From Marispirochaeta sp963667435 (GTDB lineage: Bacteria; Spirochaetota; Spirochaetia; JC444; Marispirochaetaceae), in NCBI GenBank assembly GCA_963667435.1, contig OY763414.1, positions 4,402,001-4,466,000 on the forward strand: 64,000 nucleotides of DNA, read 5' to 3'. Each line of letters starts with the position of its first letter. Position 1 is the stretch's first letter. The translations under genes were made by a program, and so were the position numbers. Of this stretch, positions 17,000-25,465 are shown piece by piece. The notes under the pieces are model-generated. The model was given only the letters and a program-made list of their open reading frames with translations, ran no database searches and was not told where the DNA came from.

Positions 17000-19414
17000 A
17001 TGACCAATGATGCACTGAAAAGAGTCGAATTACTTGCCCCTGGAGGGGATTTTCTTTCGGTCAAGGCCGCGATCCTTGCCGGGGCGGATGCTGTGTTTCT
17101 CGGGTTGGGGGAATTTAATGCCCGAAAACGGGCAGTAAACATTACCCTGAAAGAGCTTCAGGAAATTTGCGGTATAGCCGGACAAAGAGATGTGCGCATC
17201 TACCTTACTCTTAATATTCTGGCAGTAGAGCGGGAATTCCAGGATCTGGTCGCACTGCTCAACAATGCAGTTGAAGCCGGAATCGATGCTGTAATCCTGC
17301 AGGATTACGGATTACTCCATACAATACGAAGGATGCATCCGTCTCTGGAGATCCATGCCTCCACTCAGATGACCACACATAACAGGGGGCAGTTGGAACT
17401 GCTTGCTAAAGCCGGTGTGTCCCAGGTAAATCTCAGCCGGGAGCTGTCTCTTGGCGAAATAGAGAGCATTTCAGCCGAAGCTCACAGGCTTGGGTTGAAG
17501 GTTGAGGTATTTATTCACGGTGCCTACTGTGTCTCATTTTCCGGACAATGTTATATGTCCGGGAATTTGTATGAGAACAGTGCCAACCGAGGTGCCTGTG
17601 TTCAGCCGTGCAGAAGAGAATATACGCGAGAAACCCGGCGAATCAGGCCTCTCAACCTGAAAGACAATTCAGTTTTTTCTCACGCTGCAGATCTGATAGC
17701 TGCAGGGGCCGATTCCTTCAAGATTGAGGGGCGTATAAAAGGCTACGAGTATGTATTCAATACAACAAGTGCCTGGCGGGATCAGCTTAATCGCCTTGCT
17801 TCCACTGATATGCCTCTGTTGTCCGATTCGCGGCTTGAGGGTGTTTTCAACCGTTCCTTCAGTGATAATCTGATAAGAGGCCGGCTGGGTACGGACTCCT
17901 TTACCGCAGAGAGCAATGATTCCTCCCTGAAGCTAATGGATAGCGTTGTCTCCTATTCTGCCGACCGAAAGGAACTGTCACTTCAGGACGGCAATTCGGT
18001 TAAGGAGGGGGGGCAGATAACCATCAAAACAGTTGATGGAGATTTTATCTGTACAGGTTTTCTGGAAAAGGCTTTATCTGCCAGCGTATTCCGGCTGCGG
18101 ATAGACCATGTTCTAAAAGGCAGGATACAGCGGGGGCAGCAGATATGGGCGCAGCCACTTGCTGCGGGTGGATTTCAGCTCGCACAATCTATAGAAAATC
18201 TGACCTGGCATAAAGAAAAGCTGCCTCTGAATTACAGCCTTTCTGGTTCATCAGGAACGCCCTTGGTTCTGACGGCATCGTCTGGTCGTAAAAAAGCATC
18301 TGTATCTTCCGAAGAACCCCTGGCAATGGCGGAAACCCGGCCGACAGCACCGGATGCGGTTCGCAAGCAGCTCTCACGGTTGGGCGATTCACCCTTCTTT
18401 TTTAATGAATGTGATCTTTCAGATCTTGAAGAGGGATTATTTATTCCGGTGAAGCTGTTGAACCAGATGAGACGGAGTGTTGTTGCACTGCTTGATCCCG
18501 GTGACAGCAGGCATAATGCAGCAGTACTGCCAATAATCAAATCGCAAATGGATCCCTGTTCATCCGGGCTGGCATTACTCCTGGATGATCCGGCACTTCT
18601 TGCAGATATTCCCGCAGGGGTGAATATCAAAACTCTCTTTCATCTACCTGCCGACCCTGATGTGCTGAATAAGGTGGAATCTCTTTTCATGCGGCATGCC
18701 TGTTTAATCCCCTGGTTCAGCTCGATTCTTATTGGTGAACAGTTTGAGGCTGCATGTCAGTTCCTGGATCGTCACCCTTTTGTTGAAATTGTCACTGATA
18801 ACTCCGGTATTGCCTGGTATGCCTCTGAAAGGGGTATTCCCTGGGTGGCTGGTCCTCTGCTGAATGGGAGTAACGGCTACGGGCTTGAGTTTTTTCAGCA
18901 ACATGGCGCTGCCGGTGCTTTCCTGTCATCCGAACTGTCAGAAAAACAGGTTTCCTTTACAACTGTTCCTGAGGGCATGCAGATCTGGTCGGTTCTGATT
19001 TCTCCTGTGCTGCTTATGAAGACCCGTCACTGTATAGTGAGAAACTGTACTTTCTGCGGAAAAGAGGTAATGGATTCAACCTGTATTCCCTGTTGTGACA
19101 AGAGTGTGGAGATTAAGGATTCCCAGGGGAACAGTATTCTGGTGGTGAAAAAGCCCGGGGATTACAATGCACTTTATCGAAGAAATCCTGTCCTTAACCT
19201 GCATGCTCAGGATGGAAGGCCGCCCGGTATTACTCTTCTTGATCTGAGAAATCCAGCCAGTCAAATACTTGAGGAAATTCAGCTGAAGGAGTTAATTGAA
19301 CTCGCCCTGCAGGTGCTCAGCCCTCCGGATAACCTTACCGAATTGTCAGGTGTAGAATTGTTGTTGAAAAAAATTCCATCTCTGTCCCGGAGAATTGCCG
19401 GAGGATTGGAATAA
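17000..19414 (+). CDS. U32 family peptidase / RlhA-like protein
   Basis: About 804-residue U32-family protein. The N-terminal barrel has VELLAPGGDFLSVKAAI, DAVILQDYG, HASTQMTTHN and VEVFIHGAYC, with the family cysteines in SGQCYMSG and GACVQPCRREY. The size, with a long C-terminal collagenase-like (DUF3656) part, fits the RlhA branch, which in E. coli is needed for 23S rRNA C2501 hydroxylation. A second cysteine cluster near 690-720 (CIVRNCTFCGKEV, CIPCC) could hold an Fe-S cluster. The start is uncertain: ATG 17000 fits the family N-terminus, while ATG 16931 follows GAGGAAGG by only two bases. It diverges from the two-component operon. Confidence 0.87.
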   Translation: MTNDALKRVELLAPGGDFLSVKAAILAGADAVFLGLGEFNARKRAVNITLKELQEICGIAGQRDVRIYLTLNILAVEREFQDLVALLNNAVEAGIDAVILQDYGLLHTIRRMHPSLEIHASTQMTTHNRGQLELLAKAGVSQVNLSRELSLGEIESISAEAHRLGLKVEVFIHGAYCVSFSGQCYMSGNLYENSANRGACVQPCRREYTRETRRIRPLNLKDNSVFSHAADLIAAGADSFKIEGRIKGYEYVFNTTSAWRDQLNRLASTDMPLLSDSRLEGVFNRSFSDNLIRGRLGTDSFTAESNDSSLKLMDSVVSYSADRKELSLQDGNSVKEGGQITIKTVDGDFICTGFLEKALSASVFRLRIDHVLKGRIQRGQQIWAQPLAAGGFQLAQSIENLTWHKEKLPLNYSLSGSSGTPLVLTASSGRKKASVSSEEPLAMAETRPTAPDAVRKQLSRLGDSPFFFNECDLSDLEEGLFIPVKLLNQMRRSVVALLDPGDSRHNAAVLPIIKSQMDPCSSGLALLLDDPALLADIPAGVNIKTLFHLPADPDVLNKVESLFMRHACLIPWFSSILIGEQFEAACQFLDRHPFVEIVTDNSGIAWYASERGIPWVAGPLLNGSNGYGLEFFQQHGAAGAFLSSELSEKQVSFTTVPEGMQIWSVLISPVLLMKTRHCIVRNCTFCGKEVMDSTCIPCCDKSVEIKDSQGNSILVVKKPGDYNALYRRNPVLNLHAQDGRPPGITLLDLRNPASQILEEIQLKELIELALQVLSPPDNLTELSGVELLLKKIPSLSRRIAGGLE

Positions 19415-19420
19415 TGGAGA

Positions 19421-20089
19421 TTGTACTCCAGGGGTGTTATCCTGTTGTTAATGCATAAAATACTGCTGCTTTCAGTGGTTCTGTTTTCCTTTGTGTGCTG
19501 CGGGGTTCTATTCGCCGATGCTGGGATAAGCGTACCTTATTATACCCAGGGAAAGGATGCACCCTGGGCCGACGAGAAGCTCGGATCAGGCTCAACGGTT
19601 ACTATTCGTACACACGGATGCGCCCTGACAGCGGTTTCGATGGTTATTTCTCATTTTGAAGGTGAGAGCCTGAACCCGTCCCGTATGAATCACTGGCTTA
19701 AAGGAAACAACGGTTTTGAGGATGATCCCGACAGAAATACCAGGCTTGGAAAAGTGGTTATGAACTGGCCGGCCATTACCCGTTATGGAAACGGGTATGT
19801 CTATACCCGTTTTAACTGGCGGGCTGTGCCTGCCGATCTTGTTCTGGTCAGGTATTATCTGGATCGGAGTATTCCTGTTATCGGTGAGGTCCTGTATCGT
19901 GGGGCACCCCATTATGTAGTGCTTACCGGCTATGATGAAAACGGGTTTATAATGCACGATCCCGAATTTCCTGAAGAACACCGTTTTGGCAAGGTTTATA
20001 ATATCAGTGACAGATATGGCTCAGGGCCGGGGAGAAATTTATACGGTATTCGTGTCCTGTACCCGGTGAAATTGCAGAATATTCATTAA
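19421..20089 (+). CDS. exported C39-like (papain-fold) cysteine peptidase family protein
   Basis: 222 residues if read from TTG 19421; ATG 19451 (MHKILLLSVVLFSFVCCGV) gives a cleaner signal peptide. The mature part starts with SVPYYTQGKDAPWAD and has THGCALTAVSMV, the catalytic-Cys helix of C39-like proteins. HYVVLTGYDENGF carries the His, and HDPEFP the nearby Asp. C39-like proteins of this type are exported peptidases or peptidoglycan/peptide-processing enzymes. It follows the U32 gene by 6 bases and could share its transcript. The substrate is unknown. Confidence 0.78.
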   Translation: MYSRGVILLLMHKILLLSVVLFSFVCCGVLFADAGISVPYYTQGKDAPWADEKLGSGSTVTIRTHGCALTAVSMVISHFEGESLNPSRMNHWLKGNNGFEDDPDRNTRLGKVVMNWPAITRYGNGYVYTRFNWRAVPADLVLVRYYLDRSIPVIGEVLYRGAPHYVVLTGYDENGFIMHDPEFPEEHRFGKVYNISDRYGSGPGRNLYGIRVLYPVKLQNIH

Positions 20090-20124
20090 AATAAGAAAAA
20101 ATTCTCACATAACATTCAAAATTG

Positions 20125-20154
20125 TTGATTAATTCTCATGGTGCTGGTTACAAT
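20125..20154 (+). promoter_or_regulatory. putative sigma-70-type promoter of the ridA operon
   Basis: TTGATT (20125-20130) and TACAAT (20149-20154) with an 18-base spacer, 36 bases before the ridA ATG. The -35 hexamer lies inside the left arm of the inverted repeat described separately. Confidence 0.55.
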
Positions 20155-20191
20155 ACAAGCATAATCCAGAAAAGAGAGGAGAATTAATCAA
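20125..20191. promoter_or_regulatory. perfect 13-bp inverted repeat bracketing the ridA promoter
   Basis: TTGATTAATTCTC (20125-20137) recurs inverted as GAGAATTAATCAA (20179-20191), 41 bases apart. The left arm covers the -35 element; the right arm overlaps the RBS and first base of ridA. Each arm contains a near-palindromic GATTAATT core. This fits paired operators, possibly for the YheO/DauR-type regulator encoded next but one. An RNA hairpin is unlikely, because the left arm lies upstream of the expected transcription start. Confidence 0.6.
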
Positions 20192-20565
20192 TGAACTATA
20201 TCCATACAGAAAATGCGCCCGCAGCGGTAGGACCATATTCACAGGCGGTATCAGCCGGAAATACCCTGTATGTTTCCGGGCAGATCCCTTTTGTCCCGGC
20301 AACCATGACCCTTGTAAGTGCTAATGTGGAGGATCAGGCTCGACAGTCTCTTGCCAATATAAAAGCAATTATTGACGAGGCAGGGTTCTCAATCGATTCG
20401 GTTGTGAAATGTACTGTTTTTCTTACGGACATGAATGATTTTGCAGCGGTGAACAGCGTATATGCCGATTTCTTTGGAACTCACAAACCGGCCCGATGCG
20501 CGGTTGAGGTTTCCCGGCTTCCAAAGGATGTCAAAATCGAAATAGATGCAATTTGTGTAAAGTAG
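20191..20565 (+). CDS. ridA: RidA family enamine/imine deaminase
   Basis: 124-residue Rid/YjgF-family protein, full length. It removes reactive 2-aminoacrylate-type imines made by PLP enzymes, releasing ammonia and a keto acid. The family features are all present: GPYSQAV, LYVSGQIP, QARQSLANIKAII, the VVKCTVFLTDMNDF strand and the closing ARCAVEVSRLPKDVKIEIDAI, with the arginine and glutamate used in catalysis. AGAGGAG provides the RBS. As first gene of an operon with an aminotransferase it is well placed to clean up PLP-derived by-products. Confidence 0.95.
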   Translation: MNYIHTENAPAAVGPYSQAVSAGNTLYVSGQIPFVPATMTLVSANVEDQARQSLANIKAIIDEAGFSIDSVVKCTVFLTDMNDFAAVNSVYADFFGTHKPARCAVEVSRLPKDVKIEIDAICVK

Positions 20566-20571
20566 GCACCC

Positions 20572-21240
20572 GTGGATTCTCAGAGCATTCTCCGGAAATA
20601 CTATGGTATTGCAGATTATATCGCCGCAATAAACGGATCGACATGTGAAGTCATTGTGCATGACATCAGTAATCTGCAGAGCTCCATTGTTCATATTGCA
20701 AACGGGCATGTTACTGATCGTGAGGTTGGCGGTACAATTACGGATTATGCTCTGGACCTGATTATTAAACAAAAGAATATGCAGAAGGACAGCATTGTCA
20801 ATTATATGGGGTCAACCAGTGACGGAAGGATCCTTCGCTCTTCAACCTATTTTATTCGTGATGATATGCATGAGCTGATTGGCCTTTTATGCGTTAATAT
20901 TGACATAACGGATCTGATTAAGGCCAGGGATATTCTCGTCAACGCTGCTGCACTGAATGCGGAACCGGTAAATGAATCTGTCTCCAGCGGAAGCAGGGAG
21001 CATTTCAATTTGTCTGTTGATGAGCTGGTGAATGGTGTTATAGACAACGCAATTCTTGAATCCGGAATCAGTCCTGATAATTCAAACACAAAACAGAAAA
21101 AGGAACTCACAAGGATGCTCTTTGACAGGGGAGTCTTCAAACTCAAGGGAGCGGTAAATGTTCTTGCCAGGCGGCTGAATATTTCCAGCCAGTCAGTATA
21201 TCGATATTACAAGGAAATTGAGGGAGAAGGGAAGGAATGA
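20572..21240 (+). CDS. YheO/DauR-type PAS-HTH transcriptional regulator
   Basis: 222-residue regulator beginning at GTG 20572, six bases after ridA. The N-terminal YheO-like PAS domain (about 5-115) has CEVIVHDISNLQSSIVHIANGHVT and ends in VNIDITDL. The C-terminal helix-turn-helix shows KKELTRMLFDRGVFKLKGAV and NISSQSVYRYYKEI, the DauR pattern. DauR of Pseudomonas controls D-arginine catabolism; family members usually sit beside amino-acid racemisation or degradation genes, as here. The stop overlaps the aminotransferase start by 4 bases. It is a plausible binder of the inverted repeat at the operon promoter. Confidence 0.88.
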   Translation: MDSQSILRKYYGIADYIAAINGSTCEVIVHDISNLQSSIVHIANGHVTDREVGGTITDYALDLIIKQKNMQKDSIVNYMGSTSDGRILRSSTYFIRDDMHELIGLLCVNIDITDLIKARDILVNAAALNAEPVNESVSSGSREHFNLSVDELVNGVIDNAILESGISPDNSNTKQKKELTRMLFDRGVFKLKGAVNVLARRLNISSQSVYRYYKEIEGEGKE

Positions 21241-22463
21241 ATATACGCAGCAAGATGAACAGCCGCTTCCGTGGTCTGGAGGGAGGTCTGTTTTCGGATG
21301 TCACCAAAGCCGATGTGGGCGAAGGTGCCGGAAAGCTTATGGAGCAGGGGGTTGATATCATGGCCTGGGCTGACCCGTTCTTTCCGGACCCGTCTCTGCC
21401 GCTTTCGGTAAAAGAAACCATGCAGAAACTGATTGAAGAGGGAACCTGCTCCCATTACTCTATGCCCATAGGTTTTTATGATCTGCGGAAAACTCTGGCG
21501 GAGAAGATAAGCAGACAAACAGGACTTAAGCTTGATCCAAGTAGAAATATCATTGTATCTCCAGGGTCTGATTCCGGGCTGATATATGCCATGATGCCCT
21601 TTATTGAACCCGGTGATGAAGTCCTGATTCCGGAACCCTGTTACCCCAGTAACATTCTAAACCCGAAGCTTCTTGGAGGAACAACTGTAACAGTCCCTCT
21701 TTTCTATGAAGATAATTACCAGATCAACATTGAAGAATTTGAAAAACGACTTACAGAGAATACCAAAATGGTGCTGATAACGCATCCCAACAATCCAACC
21801 ACAACGGTATTCCGCCGTGAGTCGGTTGAGGCCCTGTGCCGTTTTATAATTGAACACGACCTGATTCTTGTCTCCGATCAGGCCTTTGAGGATCATATAT
21901 ATGACGGTATAGAGTTTGTTCACCCTGCAACACTTCCGGGAATGTGGGAACGTACTCTTACGGTCTGTTCCATCTCCAAGGGAATCGGCTTAAGCGGTTT
22001 TCGTATTGGTTATATCTACGGCAGTGATGTTATAATGGACGTTCTTTACGGCGGTGCTGTTAATGTTCTTGGTGCTCCGTCAACCATAAGCTCTCTGGCG
22101 GCAATTACCGCTGTTGAAGATGAAAACCTGCTGAATTCCAACTATACGCGCCTGGAAAGACGGCGAAGAATAGCATATGAGATTTTCAGTTCCATTCCCG
22201 GGGTTGAGATGAGGATGCCGGAAAGCGGCATTTTAACCTGGATCAATATTGAACAACTGGGTACCTCGGCAGAGGTTGCCGCATACCTTCTTGAACATGC
22301 CAGGGTGCTGGTAAACGAGGGGGTTCCTTACGGTGAACACGGGGAGGGATTTCTGAGAATAGTAACCGGGGCTTTTGCCTGTGATAAACAGGCGGAAGAG
22401 GCGTTCCTTCGTATTAAAAAAGCTCTGATCCAGTTAGGGGAAGAGAAAAGAATGGCAAGTTAA
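21237..22463 (+). CDS. PLP-dependent aminotransferase, class I/II
   Basis: 408-residue fold-type I aminotransferase of the aspartate aminotransferase superfamily. The pyridoxal features are visible: ITHPNNPTTTVF, VSDQAFEDHIYDG, and the lysine segment CSISKGIGLSGFRIGY, where the Lys forms the Schiff base. The C-terminal substrate arginine region is GEGFLRIVTGAF. Its amino-acid substrate cannot be fixed. It overlaps the regulator gene by 4 bases and is followed by an NhaC-type antiporter, making a small amino-acid uptake and transamination operon with RidA. Confidence 0.92.
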   Translation: MNIRSKMNSRFRGLEGGLFSDVTKADVGEGAGKLMEQGVDIMAWADPFFPDPSLPLSVKETMQKLIEEGTCSHYSMPIGFYDLRKTLAEKISRQTGLKLDPSRNIIVSPGSDSGLIYAMMPFIEPGDEVLIPEPCYPSNILNPKLLGGTTVTVPLFYEDNYQINIEEFEKRLTENTKMVLITHPNNPTTTVFRRESVEALCRFIIEHDLILVSDQAFEDHIYDGIEFVHPATLPGMWERTLTVCSISKGIGLSGFRIGYIYGSDVIMDVLYGGAVNVLGAPSTISSLAAITAVEDENLLNSNYTRLERRRRIAYEIFSSIPGVEMRMPESGILTWINIEQLGTSAEVAAYLLEHARVLVNEGVPYGEHGEGFLRIVTGAFACDKQAEEAFLRIKKALIQLGEEKRMAS

Positions 22464-22481
22464 TTACCCGTTAGGTAATTA
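22461..22481. promoter_or_regulatory. 8-bp inverted repeat between aminotransferase and antiporter genes
   Basis: TAATTACC (22461-22468) and GGTAATTA (22474-22481) flank a 5-base spacer and include the aminotransferase stop codon. It could be an operator or a weak processing hairpin before the antiporter gene. Confidence 0.45.
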
Positions 22482-22506
22482 TATAAAAATTTATGAGGGG
22501 TTGAAA

Positions 22507-23883
22507 ATGGAGAAAGAAAAACTCATCTTTCGCGGGGGATGGGGAATGGCGTTCATTCCGCTGGCGGTATTTTTTGTGTTTTGTGTGCTGCTGTTTCTGG
22601 TGTTCCTGTCGTATGACATGCATGCACTGGCAATGGGCGGTTTTCTGGGGCTGATTATCGGCGGTCTTTTCGTCAAGAATTACGGGGCATACTGGAAGAG
22701 CGTTATAGCGGGTATTGCTTCACCGAACTCTGTGACCATTGTGGTAATTCTTTTCGTAATCGGTATGTTCTCTCAGATGATGAAAGACAGTAACGCTTCC
22801 GAGGGTTTTGTATGGCTGGCAAGCCGGATGCATCTATCAGGCGGGGCCTTCACTGCCTTTGTATTCATTTCCTGCTGTGTTATATCCACCGCCACCGGTT
22901 CTTCCATCGGGACAATGTTTGCAGCCTTCCCGATTTTTTTCGCAGCCGGTACGGTGCTTGGAGCTAATCCAGCCTTTCTTGCCGGTGCCATAACTTCCGG
23001 TTGTATCTTCGGAGATAACCTCGCGCCTATTTCGGATACAACCATTGCCTCTGCATCAACTCAGCAGTTCAAAAACGGCGAAACAGCCGATATCGCCGGA
23101 GTTGTCGCTAGCCGGTTCAAGTATTCAGCAGTAGCCGGAGTTATTGCTATTATTCTCTACGCAATTCTCGGAGGTGGCGGAGAAATGGGATCCGCATCAG
23201 AGACCATGGGAGATGCCAGACGGCTGGTCATGCTCATTCCGGTAGTGGCACTGCTCTTTACAGCAGTCAAAACCAGAGACCTTTTCAAGGCTATTACGGT
23301 GGGTCTTATTCTGGGGATTGTTACCGGACTGGTTTCCGGAATCTTCACTATAGACAGCCTGTTCGCTTCAAGCGGTGAGCTTGGAAACAATGTAAGCGGA
23401 TTTCTTCCCACGGGAGTTCAGAGCATGATGTCCACTGTGACTCTGGTAATTTCCGTATTTGGAATTATGGGTGTTCTTGATGCTGCAGGTGCAATAGACA
23501 AGATGGTTGAGGCAATTCTTAAATCCAGTTTTGCAAAAACCGATCGCGGAACAGAAATTGCGATAACTGTAGGATCCTGTGTAACCTGCATGATTTTCGG
23601 CGGTGTTACCAGTGCGGCAATTCTGACCTTCGGGCCTGTGGTCAACGAGATAGGTATGAAAAAAGGTCTGCACCCCTACCGTCGCGCTAACCTTCTTGAC
23701 GGCTTTGTAAACACCATTCCAGTGGTAATTCCCTTCCTGAGTGTCTTTGTATTTATTTCAGTTGCTCTTGCCGGGCTTGATCCTGTGAGTGTTGCAAAAG
23801 GGATGATCTATCCGGTTATTCTCTTTTTTGTCCTGCTCGCTGCGGTTATTACCGGATGGGGCCGAAAACACGAGGAAGCCTGA
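22507..23883 (+). CDS. NhaC-family Na+/H+ antiporter-like permease
   Basis: 458-residue inner-membrane transporter with about 11-12 helices. The start is ATG 22507, because GAGGGG ends 6 bases before it; the in-frame TTG at 22501 directly follows that RBS. Family segments include SCCVISTATGSSIGTMFAAF and GCIFGDNLAPISDTTIASAS, which carry the polar and charged residues typical of NhaC. NhaC members exchange sodium for protons or couple sodium to an organic solute. In an operon with RidA and an aminotransferase, amino-acid or amine transport is a fair alternative. Confidence 0.88.
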   Translation: MEKEKLIFRGGWGMAFIPLAVFFVFCVLLFLVFLSYDMHALAMGGFLGLIIGGLFVKNYGAYWKSVIAGIASPNSVTIVVILFVIGMFSQMMKDSNASEGFVWLASRMHLSGGAFTAFVFISCCVISTATGSSIGTMFAAFPIFFAAGTVLGANPAFLAGAITSGCIFGDNLAPISDTTIASASTQQFKNGETADIAGVVASRFKYSAVAGVIAIILYAILGGGGEMGSASETMGDARRLVMLIPVVALLFTAVKTRDLFKAITVGLILGIVTGLVSGIFTIDSLFASSGELGNNVSGFLPTGVQSMMSTVTLVISVFGIMGVLDAAGAIDKMVEAILKSSFAKTDRGTEIAITVGSCVTCMIFGGVTSAAILTFGPVVNEIGMKKGLHPYRRANLLDGFVNTIPVVIPFLSVFVFISVALAGLDPVSVAKGMIYPVILFFVLLAAVITGWGRKHEEA

Positions 23884-23900
23884 CAGTATTTCAGGCTTCC
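23874..23900. terminator. bidirectional hairpin spanning two convergent stop codons
   Basis: GGAAGCCTGA (23874-23883) pairs with TCAGGCTTCC (23891-23900) around a 7-base loop. The stem includes the stop codon of the antiporter gene on one arm and that of the minus-strand reductase on the other. Confidence 0.7.
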
Positions 23901-24946
23901 TTATTAAGGTTTCTGAGCATTACCTTAATATGGGGACCGTCTTCAGCCCGTTCCAGTTCAAAGGGTTCTCCCTTTGGACCGGGATGGGCTGCTAAAAATG
24001 TGTCTATTTTCTTAATATCATCTGATTGCAGCTGAACTTCGAGAGTTTTGGAATTACTGTCCACATGTCTGCTGCTGCGGGTTCCGACAATTACGCCGCC
24101 AACAGCGTCTTTCTGAAGAATAAAGGCACTGGCAATATTGGCCACCGTACAGCCATAATTTCCGCTGAGCTCTTTCAGGAGGCTGAGCAGTTCCTGGTAA
24201 GTATCCCATCCTCCGAAATCATTAATGATAATCCTGTATTTAACAAGAGACCGGTTGTCCCAGCTTTCAGGTTCGGGGGCACCCAGCCATTTGTCGGTCA
24301 GGAAACCACCGGCCAGTGTACCGTAGCAGAGGAGGGCGATATCATTATCCCGGCAGAACGACTGCATTCCGGATTCAACCCTGCGATCAAACAGGCTGTA
24401 CTGTGCCTGCATGCTGGAGATTTTGATTCCTGATTCAACTATCTCCTGTGTGCGGGGGGTATCGAAGTTTGTAAGGGATACTTGAGAAATCTTGCCTTCC
24501 TGTTTAAGTTCCTGGAGCACTCCCAGAGCTTCAATATATCCGGGGATATCATACTCCCACCAGTGGAACTGAATCATATCCACCTGTTCCACATCCAGTC
24601 TCTGCAGGGTCCTGTTGACAGCTTCCCTCACATCCTGTGGAGTAAGCTCAGCAAGCACTGTTCTGTCCGGAACATACTTGGAGTGAATCTGAATATCCTC
24701 CCGCTTTCCTCCTGCGGCAATGTGTTCCTTAAGAAACCGTCCGTAAAACTCTTCAACTCCGGTGTAGATATCGGCACAGTCAAAGGTGGTAAATCCCTGT
24801 TCAACAAGTCTGTGAAATGCTTTTAAAACATCTTCCTGTTCTATGGCACTCTGCAGGGCATGGCCGTCTGAAAGCTGCCAGCCTCCGTTTATAATGCGGC
24901 TGAAAGAGTAACTGTTTGTCAGAGTATGTCGTGTATTCAAGTGCAT
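23891..24946 (-). CDS. aldo/keto reductase
   Basis: 351-residue aldo/keto reductase. Catalytic residues are seen as Asp and Tyr (FDCADIYTG), Lys (IHSKYVPD) and His (MIQFHWWEYD). The C-terminus has VGGVIVGTRSSRHVDSNSKTL, the cofactor 2'-phosphate region. The start is ATG 24946, with AAGGA very close upstream. It directly follows the small TIGR04076-type gene (6-base gap) and probably shares its transcript. It differs strongly from the reductase at the window start. The substrate is unknown. Confidence 0.92.
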   Translation of the reverse strand: MHLNTRHTLTNSYSFSRIINGGWQLSDGHALQSAIEQEDVLKAFHRLVEQGFTTFDCADIYTGVEEFYGRFLKEHIAAGGKREDIQIHSKYVPDRTVLAELTPQDVREAVNRTLQRLDVEQVDMIQFHWWEYDIPGYIEALGVLQELKQEGKISQVSLTNFDTPRTQEIVESGIKISSMQAQYSLFDRRVESGMQSFCRDNDIALLCYGTLAGGFLTDKWLGAPEPESWDNRSLVKYRIIINDFGGWDTYQELLSLLKELSGNYGCTVANIASAFILQKDAVGGVIVGTRSSRHVDSNSKTLEVQLQSDDIKKIDTFLAAHPGPKGEPFELERAEDGPHIKVMLRNLNKEA

Positions 24947-24952
24947 ATTCCT

Positions 24953-25306
24953 TTATTTAATCTCTTCATCAAGCGGCACCACAGTGCAGTCGGCATGGCT
25001 GAAGGTTCGTCTGTTTATCCGGGTAATTCTGAATCGTGCTCCGCAGTTTGGGTCGGGGCAGGCTATGTCAGTATCGGTGGTCATCCAGTCGTTTTTATCT
25101 GTCACACGCTGTTTGGAAGGAAGAAGCGGCAGCAAAGCGGACAGAGCGTAGAGTGAAAATGCTGAATCTTTGTGGAATACCAGATTTTCGCCAATAACCT
25201 GAAAGTTTACACCCTCTTCGTGAGCACAGACAAAATCCCTGTCTCCTTTTACAGTTTCAACCTGAAGATCGTACAGAGTAAAGGAATCATCCTGTTTTTC
25301 GGCCAT
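24953..25306 (-). CDS. TIGR04076-like small protein
   Basis: 117 residues from ATG 25306 (MAEKQDDSFTLYDLQ), preceded by GAGGAT; longer in-frame starts exist upstream. The pattern of an opening strand (YDLQVETVKGDRDFVCAHEEG), a central SAFSLYALSALLPLLPSKQR and an ending DTDIACPDPNCGARFRITRI resembles the TIGR04076 family, in which a conserved SDTDRVACPDP-like segment ends the protein. Three cysteines may bind metal. No function is known for the family. It heads a two-gene operon with the aldo/keto reductase, divergent from transketolase. Confidence 0.6.
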   Translation of the reverse strand: MAEKQDDSFTLYDLQVETVKGDRDFVCAHEEGVNFQVIGENLVFHKDSAFSLYALSALLPLLPSKQRVTDKNDWMTTDTDIACPDPNCGARFRITRINRRTFSHADCTVVPLDEEIK

Positions 25307-25465
25307 TTGAAAAGTATCCTCTATGTTGGACGGGCTGTCAATAGTGGATTGTTCAGTAAAAAAGATCAGATTGTACACAATAATGGATAATAATCCCTTA
25401 ATTGATCATAAAAAGGGTGACAAGAGTGTTTTTATGCTCTATGATAGGTCTAAAGAGAGGACCAA

